From: Fibrobacteria bacterium
GTDB lineage: Bacteria; Fibrobacterota; Fibrobacteria; UBA5070
Length of the DNA stretch: 64,000 nucleotides
Direction of reading: 5' to 3'
Assembly (NCBI GenBank): GCA_020633825.1
Contig: JACKCV010000003.1
Location: 434,001 to 498,000, forward strand
The notes under the pieces: model-generated
Told to the model about the DNA's origin: nothing
Database searches by the model: none
What the model saw: the letters and a program-made list of their open reading frames with translations, nothing else
Translations under genes and position numbers: made by a program
Shown here: piece after piece, positions 17,361 through 27,300 of the stretch
Layout: each line of letters begins with the position of its first letter
Numbering within the stretch: position 1 is the stretch's first letter

Positions 17361-17912
17361 ATGATCTACACAGATAAAGGCGTGTCAATTTTAGCTGCAT
17401 CAAGGAAATTGTTCTCTAAAAATGGATTTAAAGCAACAACAACAAAAGAAATAGCAATTGAAGCTAACGTAAATGAGGTAACGATTTTCAGGTTATTCGG
17501 AACCAAGCAGGTGCTTTTAGAAAAGATGCTTGACTATTACGTTTCCGAACCAGATAAATCCGATTTGAATTGTGTGAATGGATCAAGTCTTGAAAGCTAC
17601 CTCATAAATGTCGGAGAATATGTGTATGAAATATTCAAGGAATACAACGACATATTCACTATTGAATTATTTGAAATACACTCAATTAAAAGCAAATACC
17701 AAATAAGCAAGCTCCCTAACGAGATTCGCCAAATTGTCAAGCAGCAATTAATCGAGTCATTTGATTTTGACGCAATATATGCTGATGAATTCACATCAGC
17801 ATATATTTCATCAATCCATGGATTATGCATTAATTGCTTATACCTAAAAACATGGGATCCCCCGGTGAATTTTGAGAAATGCATTCAGATCATTTCGAAA
17901 AATTTTGCCTAA
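17361..17912 (+). CDS. TetR-family transcriptional regulator
   Basis: A 183-residue repressor. The N-terminal helix-turn-helix is classical: 'AASRKLFSKNGFKATTTKEI' then 'ANVNEVTIFRLFGTKQVLLE'. The remainder is a helical ligand-binding domain of normal length for the family. It is followed 44 bp later by fabV in the same cassette and preceded by a promoter containing a palindrome, so it probably represses both genes until a ligand (a biocide or fatty-acyl compound, inference) binds. The ATG at 17361 is chosen from the promoter position; a TTG at 17343 lies inside the operator. Confidence 0.88.
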   Translation: MIYTDKGVSILAASRKLFSKNGFKATTTKEIAIEANVNEVTIFRLFGTKQVLLEKMLDYYVSEPDKSDLNCVNGSSLESYLINVGEYVYEIFKEYNDIFTIELFEIHSIKSKYQISKLPNEIRQIVKQQLIESFDFDAIYADEFTSAYISSIHGLCINCLYLKTWDPPVNFEKCIQIISKNFA

Positions 17913-17956
17913 TCTGTTTTGTACTCAATCATCTCCAACCAAAACGAGGAATACCA

Positions 17957-19168
17957 ATGATCGTTGAACCAAAAATTCGAGGGTTCATTTGCCTAACCGC
18001 TCACCCAGAAGGGTGCAAATTAAATGTTCAGTCTCAAATTGATTTTATTCGGTCAAAACCAACAATACAAACAGAGAAAAAACGAGTATTGATAATTGGC
18101 GCTTCAACAGGCTTTGGACTTGCATCGAGAATTGCTTGTGCCTATGGATTTAATGCTTCTACAATTGGAATAATCTTTGAACGTGAGCCAGAAACTGCGA
18201 AAACCGCAACAGCTGGTTGGTATAATACAGTCGCATTTGAAAATTTTGCAAATGAATCAGAATTGTATGCTAAAACCATCAATGGGGATGCATTTTCTGA
18301 TCAAATTAGGAGCCAAACACTGGATTTAATTGAAAAGGACTTTGGTCAAGTCGATTTGGTTATCTACAGCTTAGCTTCTCCAAGACGAACAAACCCCAAA
18401 ACAGGTATCATTCATAAATCCGTTTTAAAGCCGATTGGCGAGAGCTTTTCATCAAAAACATTAGATACACAAAATGGAAAAATATCAGAAATATCACTTG
18501 AACAAGCAACCAGTGAAGAAATTGCTGACACAATCCAAGTAATGGGAGGGGAAGATTGGGAGTTATGGATTGATTCACTTTTGAAGCGAAATCTTCTCGC
18601 AAAGAATGCTACAACAATTTCTTATTCGTATGTTGGCCCCGAGATCACAGCGAAAATGTACCGTAATGGCACAATTGGCCAGGCCAAAAATGATTTAGAA
18701 AATTCGGCGAAACGTATATCTACCAAAATATCATCAATAGGTGGTAAAGCGTTTATTTCTGTAAATAAAGCGCTTGTTACGCAATCTAGTTCTGCTATTC
18801 CTGTTATGCCATTATATATAACCTTGCTTTATAAGGTAATGAAGGAGTCGAACCTTCATGAGGGATGCATAGAACAAATTTATCGTATGCTTTCGGAAAA
18901 GAATGCACTCACAAAGAGTATAAATTGTGATGAAATTGGTAGAATCAGAATGGATGATTGGGAATTACAATCAAGTATTCAATCCTCCATTGAAGATCTT
19001 TGGAGAATTGTAGATAGTGAAAACATCAGCAGCATTGGTGATTTAGAAGGATATCGCAATGAGTTTTTAAAATTATTCGGTTTTGGACACAGCAGTATTG
19101 ATTATTCAATAGACGTGAAAATTGACGTAAACATTCCAAGCATCTGGAATTCTGACTCACAAGGATGA
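17957..19168 (+). CDS. fabV: Enoyl-[ACP]/trans-2-enoyl-CoA reductase FabV
   Basis: A 403-residue, full-length FabV that reduces enoyl-ACP (or enoyl-CoA) with NADH in fatty-acid synthesis; the family is largely insensitive to triclosan. The start has GAGGA 6 nt upstream. It shows 'LIIGASTGFGLASRIA' (NAD binding, near residue 46), 'VIYSLASPRR' and the active-site Y-x8-K motif YRNGTIGQAK with Tyr235 and Lys244, the numbering seen in characterised FabV. The AT-rich codons differ strongly from the backbone. Carried in an integron cassette with its own repressor, it looks like a mobile, inducible biocide-tolerance or membrane-adaptation module. Confidence 0.95.
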   Translation: MIVEPKIRGFICLTAHPEGCKLNVQSQIDFIRSKPTIQTEKKRVLIIGASTGFGLASRIACAYGFNASTIGIIFEREPETAKTATAGWYNTVAFENFANESELYAKTINGDAFSDQIRSQTLDLIEKDFGQVDLVIYSLASPRRTNPKTGIIHKSVLKPIGESFSSKTLDTQNGKISEISLEQATSEEIADTIQVMGGEDWELWIDSLLKRNLLAKNATTISYSYVGPEITAKMYRNGTIGQAKNDLENSAKRISTKISSIGGKAFISVNKALVTQSSSAIPVMPLYITLLYKVMKESNLHEGCIEQIYRMLSEKNALTKSINCDEIGRIRMDDWELQSSIQSSIEDLWRIVDSENISSIGDLEGYRNEFLKLFGFGHSSIDYSIDVKIDVNIPSIWNSDSQG

Positions 19169-19201
19169 TATATATTATTCGATGAATGAGCTGCAGATTG
19201 T

Positions 19202-19281
19202 GCCTAACACGCCCGTTCCACCTAGATCGCGCCTCGTTGTTGTGCCGATGTGCGCGACTAGGTGAACAGGGGGCGTTAGGT
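19202..19281 (+). other. attC site 2
   Basis: From GCCTAAC (19202-19208) to GTTAGGT (19275-19281), 80 bp, differing from attC 1 at only a handful of bases. It closes the tetR-fabV cassette. The remaining 194 bp up to the next gene hold only its leader. Confidence 0.9.
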
Positions 19282-19475
19282 ACACGGCTCCGCCGGGGGA
19301 TGCGCGTCGTGAACATATGCACCAGAACACATACGCCCTACGGGCGTGAACAAATTTCATTTTCAATTCAACAGCAAAGACGAAATTTCGGACACTCAAT
19401 TGAACTACTTAAATGAATAAATTCTAAATTGTACTTCGACAACAATCACAACACCTTTGAAAGGATAGATACGAC

Positions 19476-20114
19476 GTGAAATACCTACTGCTCCTATCAA
19501 TATTTCTTTGTAGTTGCTTGGAGGGTCCGACTGGCCCAACTGGTCCAGCTGGAGCGACCGGTGAAAAAGGAGCTCAAGGCAATCCTGGCCAAAATGGCTC
19601 AAGCGGTGCAACAGGCAGCAAAGGAGATCCAGGTGTTACGATTATAATCGATTCAACATCAAAAATAATCGCACAAAAATATTATGGATTATACAAAGGA
19701 GAGTTTCGATATCACACAACAACTCATGACTGGGTTAACAATTGGCCTATCGGCAGGGATACGGTGAATCTTGACACGTGTTATTTAAACTTATCAATGA
19801 ATTTCAATTATGACGCAAAGGTGCAAAACATAGATGTTTCACTACCAAATACTCGTGGGCGAACTCAATCAGGATTGTATTGGTTTACCCCATCAAGCGA
19901 TTCAATTTTCAACCTAATAAACATAAAGCCATTCAGTGCATACGAGGCAAATGGCGTATACCTAATTCGCAAAATTGATTCTTCTGAAAAAATCTTTAAG
20001 GCTAATTCCAAAGGGATTGTATTGAAATTTTTTGCCTTTTCGCCAAGTTTCCTGTTAACTCCAAATGATAGTTTGAGAAAGGATTCTCTTATTCTATATG
20101 AATGGAAGCTATAA
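19476..20114 (+). CDS. Collagen-like-repeat lipoprotein
   Basis: A 212-residue cassette gene with AAGGA upstream. The signal peptide MKYLLLLSIFLCSC ends at a probable lipidated Cys (position 14). Residues about 17-53 are an uninterrupted run of Gly-x-y triplets (GPTGPTGPAGATGEKG and on to GSKGDPG), which would form a short collagen triple helix. The C-terminal 155 residues are beta-rich with no recognised family. A trimeric stalked surface lipoprotein is the natural reading. Confidence 0.8.
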   Translation: MKYLLLLSIFLCSCLEGPTGPTGPAGATGEKGAQGNPGQNGSSGATGSKGDPGVTIIIDSTSKIIAQKYYGLYKGEFRYHTTTHDWVNNWPIGRDTVNLDTCYLNLSMNFNYDAKVQNIDVSLPNTRGRTQSGLYWFTPSSDSIFNLINIKPFSAYEANGVYLIRKIDSSEKIFKANSKGIVLKFFAFSPSFLLTPNDSLRKDSLILYEWKL

Positions 20115-20193
20115 CAAAAGGATTTTGAAGAAATATTGGGCCGAACTATGCATTTGATTGAAGAAACAACTGCTGACGTGACCACAGAACTCT

Positions 20194-20275
20194 ACCTAAC
20201 ACTCGGATTTCACCACGACCGCGGTCGCGTTGTGTTGCTGTTTCACCGCGGCGCGGTGAATACCGGGCGTTAGGG
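20194..20275 (+). other. attC site 3
   Basis: From ACCTAAC (20194-20200) to GTTAGGG (20269-20275), 82 bp. Inner arms ttcaccacgaccgcgg and ccgcggcgcggtgaa pair with bulges. It is of a different sequence family from attC 1/2. The following 247 bp before the next gene start contain no other gene I can support. Confidence 0.85.
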
Positions 20276-20522
20276 AAGAACGCAAAAATGAGCAACAAAG
20301 GAACGAAGCAACAGATCAGCAACAGAAGCAAAAATAGAGCCACAAAGGCAGCAAGAACCCCATGACAATAGGGCAGAACAAAGGGGGGCTTTCGGCAGCA
20401 ACAAAAATAAGGAACGAAATATGCAACAAAATCGCAATAACTGCGACGGATTTGCAAACCCGGATGGTTCGATCTACCATTGTTCCAAAAATGATCTCCG
20501 GACCCCCGCCGTGGAGAACCCG

Positions 20523-23500
20523 ATGACCTTCACACGATCACAGGCACGAATCTCAGCCAGCAGCTTGGTTCTTCTGTGCTGCCTCATTGCCTCGGCTTCC
20601 TTCGGTCAAGCCACCGTGCGGACCCAGCTTCTGGCTCAGTCCCCCAGCTTCATCGCTGTCAACGCCTGGATTAAGAACACCGGCCCCGACACCCTCAAAA
20701 ATCTCCAGTACGTCTGGTTCATGGATTGGACCGATCATGGCTCCATGGTGGTCCCCGAGCTGGACTGGGCCTCGATCTCGGGTGTCACGATGTCGGCCAC
20801 CCTCCGCCCCGACTACATCGCAGAGGTCCGCTACAACCTCGGCTCATTGACGTTGGCTCCTGGAGCCGAGATTCAGCTCGGTACACGCATGCATCTCAAG
20901 GATTGGTCATCCTTCCAAGCCACCAACGATTGGTCCTACGGCGGCATCAAACAGAACGGCACCACGACCGAGAACCCCTACGTTGCCGTCTACGCGGGCG
21001 TGAAGCGCGTTTGGGGCTATCCCGAAAAGCGATTGAGCAGCATCGGCGTTGGCCCCAAGATCCAGATTCGCACAGTCAAGAGCCAGCAGACGTCCAACAC
21101 CCTCGGGCTCGATGTCCACTTCGTAAACACGGGCTCGGTCCCGGTGTCGCGCGTGGTCGCGCGCTGGATGGGAAGTCTCGCGGGTCGCACCTCTCCAATT
21201 ATCGCCGTGAACGACTGGTCCGACGCTGACAGCGTCTACTTGCGATCAGCCACAGGCGCTCCCGGTACGACGGAAATTGGCATCGATCTTGGGCCGACGA
21301 TCATCGGAGTGGGAGGCGGGAAAGTCGTGAAGCTCCGTCTTGCGTCTTCCGACTGGTCTGCGGTCGATTGGAGCCAGGATTGGAGCTACGCCGGGATTTC
21401 GCCTACGAGCTGGAACGACCGTGTGGAGGTCGAGGTGCGAGGCTATCCATCGACAGGTTCCGTCCCCGACGAGGTGGACACCGATGGGGATGGTTGGAGC
21501 GACTCACAGGAAGAGATCCTGGGCACAGACCCGCTGAGCCCGGCGAGCCGTCCCGAAGGCATCCCCATGAAGGACGGACTGATCCAGGATGTGAGTGTGC
21601 CTCATGTGGTCACCTACGATGCATCCTCCCTTCCAGGCTATTCCACACGCAACAACCTGCCCTTGACGATCCCGGCCGGAGCCGTCCAAGGCATCGCCCC
21701 TCGCATAACGACTGTTTCGGTGGGTGCCTACCCGCAACCCGTCTTCGATGGTGCTTTGCAAGTCGGATCAACTCTCGAAGTCCTGGGAGCGATCCAGCCT
21801 GGTGAAAGCCTGGAGATGCCAATCCCTCTTCCCGATGGTTTGATTGCCACTTTGCCTGAGCACATCCAGGTGGTCCACTTCGTGAACGGGCAGTGGCAGC
21901 AGGAGCACGTTGCCAAGATCGAGAACGGTGCGGCCTACGTGCAACTCTCCTCGTTCTCGCCGATTGCCGTCGGTTTGGTGCAACAGCGGAACTGGCTTGC
22001 CGCTGGGGATGGCTTCGCCTTGTCAATCGACAAGCAGGGATTTCCTTGGGCCACAGGGCGATCGGACGTGTGCCAGCTTGGCAGTCGCGCAGCCCCCAAT
22101 TCCACTCCTGATCTGAATCTTCGTCCCGTCTACTGGCCTCGACTGACACGAATTGTCTCCGTTGCCGCAGGCAACAAGCACAGTCTGGGCCTCGACGAGG
22201 CAGGAAATGTCTGGGCCTGGGGCGACAACACGTACGGGCAAGTCGGTCGCCCCACCCTGGAACCCATCTGCGAACCCGCCTTGGTGGTTGATGCGAGCCT
22301 CGATCCCAACATGCGCGTGGTCCAGATTTCCGCAGGTGACTTCTCCTCGTATGCCGTCACGGTTTCAGGACGGGTGTTGGCGTGGGGCAGCAACTCCAAC
22401 GCACAACTTGGCCGAGGCGTGGCCGCCGCATCGTTGCCGTTCGACAGTGTACCGGTGTTCGTTCCCTTCCTCGACTCGGTTCGGCAGGTCGCCGCCGGAA
22501 CCGCACATGTGTTGGCGCTTCGCGCCAACACATCGCTCGTCGGCTGGGGCTCGAACCAAGGCTCGGCGATCTATCGATCCAGCCTTGATGACGGACTAAG
22601 CGTAACGGGCCATCCTGTCGCGATCCCGTTGGACCTGGCTCGGTTGGGTGCCGATACCATCACCGTGGGCGGCTGCCCCGGTCCCGGTGGCACCGCGTGC
22701 TGGAGCCAACGACTGATCAACCTGTGGCACGATGGCCCGTCCCTGATCGGCGCGGGAGGCCAGACCTCCTACGCGAAGCTCTACAATCGCAGGTCTTCAG
22801 GCAAGACAGCCGCGAACCTGATGTGGGGCAACAACGAGAGGCACCAGATCACCTATCCAGGCCCGGATTCGGTCTTGGTGCCGGTGTCGGTATCGGGCAG
22901 TGGGCAGAACCAAATCGCCCTGGGCCGCTCCCACATCCTGGAGTGGCGCTACGACGGGTACGCCTACGATCCCATCGCAGGTGCAGTGAAGTTCTTCTAT
23001 CCAGTCCGCGCACGCGGTTCGAACTTCTCCGGGCAATCCGATCCTTTGGCTCTGCTGGAGGGGTACAGCATCAAGAATTGGAAGGATGTCTACGACAACT
23101 CCCTGCCCCCCAAGCGCTTGCGCTCGGATGCCGTCGCGGCCGGTGTGAACGTCTCGCTGAGCTGGGACGCATCGACGGATACCGTTTACTCCTGGGGTGG
23201 CCCCTGGGGTTGGAAGGTCAACGCGCTGTCCCGAGGAGATCGCGCATTCATGACCTTCCTGGATCCCGAAGACGGAGACACGCTCCCGACGGGCTTGGGG
23301 ACTATCCACGTCCATTACCAGATCTGGGCCAACGGTGTGGCCTCGACTCGCAGTCAGTTCGTTTCCACGTCCGGATGTCCCGCGACAGGAGCTTGCGAAC
23401 TGCTCGTCCAAGATCAGGGAGTGAGCGCGGCACTGCGCGTCGTCTTCAAAGCGGGCCTCAAAGGGAAGGCGACGCCGATCGCTGGGACGATGGACTTGGG

Positions 23501-24377
23501 CAAAGGGGAGAAGGGACGTTTCCGCATCGAGATTCCCTACGCGGCTCGCGTCGGAATCGATGTGTGGCCGCTCTCGGCCCCGAAGTCGGTTGTCTACTAC
23601 ATCTATTGGGGTCTGCTCTCCAGCGGAGAACACGAACTGGAGGCCGACTGGATCGAGGGGCTTCCTGAACCCGGAAGCTACGGGATGACGTTGTATTACC
23701 GCTATGATGGCGAGGTTGTGAAAACCGACACCATCCGCTTCACGACTATGGATTCGGCATCGTATCTGTTCCCGAAAAAGCTGTACTCCGGTTTGTCGCT
23801 GGGTGGGCCGGATTCATTTCTCGTGGATTTGGCTGGCAAAGGAGTCCTTCAAGGGAAGCTGCGAAGAAACTCTTCGGATCCGGGCGGAGAGTGGATGGAT
23901 GGCGCTTGGGACTTGAAGGATTCCGGACAGAAGCGAATCGGTGTTTGGAATGTCTCCCAAGAAACCAAACAGCCCATCTTAGATACCACAACATCGTATT
24001 CAATCGATTGGGAGTTCCGCAAGGTGGTCAACGGATTGCGGGTCGTGGATAATTCCTGCCAAGACTGGACCGGAACGAACAGCTTCCGGATCGACCCGTT
24101 TCTGTCTGAGCTTCCCTCACTCCATATCGAGCGGAAGGCCAATTGCCAACTTGGCTATGAGTTGAGAAACAAACCGGCTCCAGGTGCCACGGCATATGCA
24201 CCCGGTGGACCCATCATTTCAAGCAGTCTAGGCACGATCGAAGCACCGATATCACTTTCGTTGCCTGGGCCGAATGGCAGTGGTATGGCCGGAAAATGGT
24301 CTGTTGTTGTTGGCAATACTGTGACTTATCCTCGGACAGGTGCCTTTGAGTACCGAGCGTTGGAGGTGACGAAGTGA
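20523..24377 (+). CDS. Secreted protein with CBM3-like modules, Ca-binding linker and RCC1 repeats
   Basis: A 1284-residue GC-rich gene. The ATG at 20523 opens a signal peptide (SSLVLLCCLIASASFGQA); an in-frame ATG at 20421 with a good Shine-Dalgarno would add 34 residues. Two modules (about 30-155 and 175-315) with 'VW..DWTD' and 'DWS...DWSYAGI' patterns resemble CBM3-like beta-sandwiches. 'DTDGDGWSDSQEEILGTDPL' (about 320-340) is a thrombospondin-type-3/EF-like calcium motif. Residues about 480-900 carry RCC1-type propeller repeats (VWAWGDNTYGQVG, VLAWGSNSNAQLG). The stop overlaps the RHS start region and GGAGG lies before it, so the two are coupled. Likely surface-exposed partner or adhesin for the RHS protein (inference). 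Confidence 0.75.
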   Translation: MTFTRSQARISASSLVLLCCLIASASFGQATVRTQLLAQSPSFIAVNAWIKNTGPDTLKNLQYVWFMDWTDHGSMVVPELDWASISGVTMSATLRPDYIAEVRYNLGSLTLAPGAEIQLGTRMHLKDWSSFQATNDWSYGGIKQNGTTTENPYVAVYAGVKRVWGYPEKRLSSIGVGPKIQIRTVKSQQTSNTLGLDVHFVNTGSVPVSRVVARWMGSLAGRTSPIIAVNDWSDADSVYLRSATGAPGTTEIGIDLGPTIIGVGGGKVVKLRLASSDWSAVDWSQDWSYAGISPTSWNDRVEVEVRGYPSTGSVPDEVDTDGDGWSDSQEEILGTDPLSPASRPEGIPMKDGLIQDVSVPHVVTYDASSLPGYSTRNNLPLTIPAGAVQGIAPRITTVSVGAYPQPVFDGALQVGSTLEVLGAIQPGESLEMPIPLPDGLIATLPEHIQVVHFVNGQWQQEHVAKIENGAAYVQLSSFSPIAVGLVQQRNWLAAGDGFALSIDKQGFPWATGRSDVCQLGSRAAPNSTPDLNLRPVYWPRLTRIVSVAAGNKHSLGLDEAGNVWAWGDNTYGQVGRPTLEPICEPALVVDASLDPNMRVVQISAGDFSSYAVTVSGRVLAWGSNSNAQLGRGVAAASLPFDSVPVFVPFLDSVRQVAAGTAHVLALRANTSLVGWGSNQGSAIYRSSLDDGLSVTGHPVAIPLDLARLGADTITVGGCPGPGGTACWSQRLINLWHDGPSLIGAGGQTSYAKLYNRRSSGKTAANLMWGNNERHQITYPGPDSVLVPVSVSGSGQNQIALGRSHILEWRYDGYAYDPIAGAVKFFYPVRARGSNFSGQSDPLALLEGYSIKNWKDVYDNSLPPKRLRSDAVAAGVNVSLSWDASTDTVYSWGGPWGWKVNALSRGDRAFMTFLDPEDGDTLPTGLGTIHVHYQIWANGVASTRSQFVSTSGCPATGACELLVQDQGVSAALRVVFKAGLKGKATPIAGTMDLGKGEKGRFRIEIPYAARVGIDVWPLSAPKSVVYYIYWGLLSSGEHELEADWIEGLPEPGSYGMTLYYRYDGEVVKTDTIRFTTMDSASYLFPKKLYSGLSLGGPDSFLVDLAGKGVLQGKLRRNSSDPGGEWMDGAWDLKDSGQKRIGVWNVSQETKQPILDTTTSYSIDWEFRKVVNGLRVVDNSCQDWTGTNSFRIDPFLSELPSLHIERKANCQLGYELRNKPAPGATAYAPGGPIISSSLGTIEAPISLSLPGPNGSGMAGKWSVVVGNTVTYPRTGAFEYRALEVTK

Positions 24378-27300
24378 TGAAGAATGGTTTCGCACTAAAT
24401 AACTCGCAGTATTTATCGAAGTCGCAAAGATCAAAAATCATCATTCCCAATCTATTTGTATTAATATCTATGTTCACGATGATGAACGCTCAGTTTGCGG
24501 ATGCAGAAGCAGCATCCTGCGAGCAGCCTATTCTTGCGAAGCGTATTTGTAGTGGATATGAAGCTTCATGGAGTAGTATTGATACCGTAAATCCGGTTTT
24601 CGCCTGTATGTATGGACCATATCCCGATTATTGGGCTATTCGAAAAGTTGGAGTTGTTGGAATCAAGCAGGTCAACGGATCTGTTCCAGGCTCCTGGGAT
24701 TCCCGAACGGATTCAGTGTGCAAGTGTCTTGCAGGAACGAAGGCAAGAGCCTCGTTACAGCTCATTCCAGAAGAAGGTTCGCGTAGAGTTTTTAATGGAA
24801 AATTGACGTGTGCCGTGCCGAATATCTTTGGGGAGATATGCACTGATGGGGTTGATGATGATAACGACGGCTTTTCTGATTGCGAAGACATCGAGTGTTC
24901 CAATACCCCCGAATGCATGGCATGGAACAACAAATGCGTCGGCTGCTGCGGTGGCCCCGACGCGTCCGATAAGGCTGGCCCCGCCCGCATGACGGAATTA
25001 GCCAAGTCTCTGGTCTTCCAGGACCTTGGCCCCCAGTGCTGCAAGGATGCTTCCAACAAATCCGTCGATCCCAGCGGCGAGGATGGGCCCCCTCCGCCTA
25101 CGCCTTGCGACCTTCAGGATGGTGAGCCCGTGGGAGCAAATTCCGGCAACCTCACCGACTATCGTATCGACCTGACGATCCCGGCGAAGCTGCCCTTCGG
25201 GATCACGCCCTACTACAACTCCGACAACCCCTACTTCGGGCATCTGGGGTACGGCTGGTCGAGCATTCTTTCCGTCCGCCTCTTCCACTGGCCCGACAGC
25301 ACCTGGAGCCTGCGCGATCCGTGGGGACGACGCGAGAACTTCAATGTCTCGGGCAACCACGACTCGACGGGAGGGCGGTTCTACGGCGACACCCTCCGCA
25401 TCGCGGGGGATTCGGTGGTCTTGCGTGTTGATGAGAAGACCACCTGGGTCTTCGATCGGGCCGACGGCACCTTGCGCGAGGTCCACAACGACGCGGGGCA
25501 CGGGTATCGCCTGACCTACGATGCCAGCGCCGATCCGCGCTCCCAGGCCGTGGCAGGAACCAGTCGACGGAAGTACCCCATCAAGGGAATCAGCAAGTAC
25601 GCAATTCCGCGCGGACTGCGATCCACCATCGCGATGGACTTCCGGGTGGTCGCGCTGGAGGACAAGGCCAATCCGGCTCACCGTATCCAGATCAGTTACG
25701 ACACCTCGGGCATGGTCTCGACCGCCACGGACCATGTGGGGCGCTCGGTGGGCTATTCCTACGATCAGGCGGGGAACTTGAGTCAGGTTCGGCATGTGGA
25801 CTCGACCGTCCAGCGTTGGCGCTTCGAGGACTCCACCGATACACACCGCATCTCGGCCTTCGATCCACTTCCCCTGGGTGCCGAAGACACCCTCGATCCG
25901 GCGCGGATGCTCAAGAACAAGTGGGATCGGCTGGGGCGCGTCGTCTATCAGGGCATGTCGCGTGGAGATACGAAGCAGGAGCATTCCTTCGAGCGGAACC
26001 CCTACTCGACCTCCTGCACCGAGAATTCCGGTGCCACGGGGAGCTGGACCAAGCGTTGTACGCATGTGCGGGTGACCACGGTCAACCGGACGGATGCCGA
26101 CGGATTGGGAGGGTCGAGGCAAAGCAGCCGCTCCTATCTGGATTCGGTCGTCAACGACATCCCGATGAGCCAGCAGAACCAGGCCGGACCGGCGAAGTTC
26201 GTGGAGCGCCACATCACGTTGACGGAATCCGTCAACGGAGACGCCATCCGGTTGAAGTTGATCTTCGACGACAAGAACAACGTGAAAAAGGTTCTCCGTC
26301 CAGATGGGACCGAGATGTTCCTGTATGGGCCTTCCGGCGAAGGCGGAATCATCGGCCCTCTCGTCACTGCCGTTTCCCAACAGCCGCCGACCGGACGGGG
26401 TCCCAAGCGCACGGATGGAAACGCCTTTTCGTTCTCCTATTCGGGATCAATCACGAATGGACTGACGGAAGCAGATTCCTGGTCGTTCCAGAACGGAAGC
26501 CCCTTCACTTACCGCACCGAGAAGCTGCGTTCCTTCAAGGGCGAGGTAAATGGGACGACCTATCAATACGGCTTCGATACTGCCACAACCCGCAAATCCT
26601 TCGATGCCAAGGGACGCCTGGACAGCCTGTACGGCTTCCACGGCTTCGAGGCCAAGGCGTGGTACGTCGCGGATACCAGCGCGTTGCCCGACTCGTTCAC
26701 CTACGCCGATGGCACCGGCCTTCGCATCTGGCGCGACGGGTTAGGGCAGATCACGGCCACGCGCGATGCGCTGGGACGTACGAGCCACTTCCGCTACACG
26801 GCCAAGGGCGATGTGAAGATGGCCTGCGGACCGGACAGCCTGTGCGTGTGGAACACCTGGAAAAACCGCGCGATCGTCGGAACGCTCGTGGGAATGCGCC
26901 TTCGCCCCGATGGGAGCATGACTCCTCCGCTTGAGTCCTACGCATACCGCGTCAACGACCAGAAGCGCCGCACTCACACCTTCAGATTGGTGGGGTCCGA
27001 TTCAATCCTGATCGAGAAGCGCCTCCTGGATGTCTGGGGTAACCTCGCCGTGCGCTGGGTGAACCCCGACACGGCTAACACCGACTCCTCGGCTTGGCAG
27101 GAGGTCGAACGCAACACCTACGACGCCCGCAATCGCCGCACCCAGCACGCCTCCAAGGTAAACGGGCAGTGGCAGACGGTGGCCTACCAGTACGACGTGC
27201 TGGGCAACCTCACCAAGCTGACCGATGCGCGGGGCGTGTGGACGCATGTGAAAATGGACGCGTACGGGAACGTCATGTCGCGTCGCGACACGCTGGGCCG

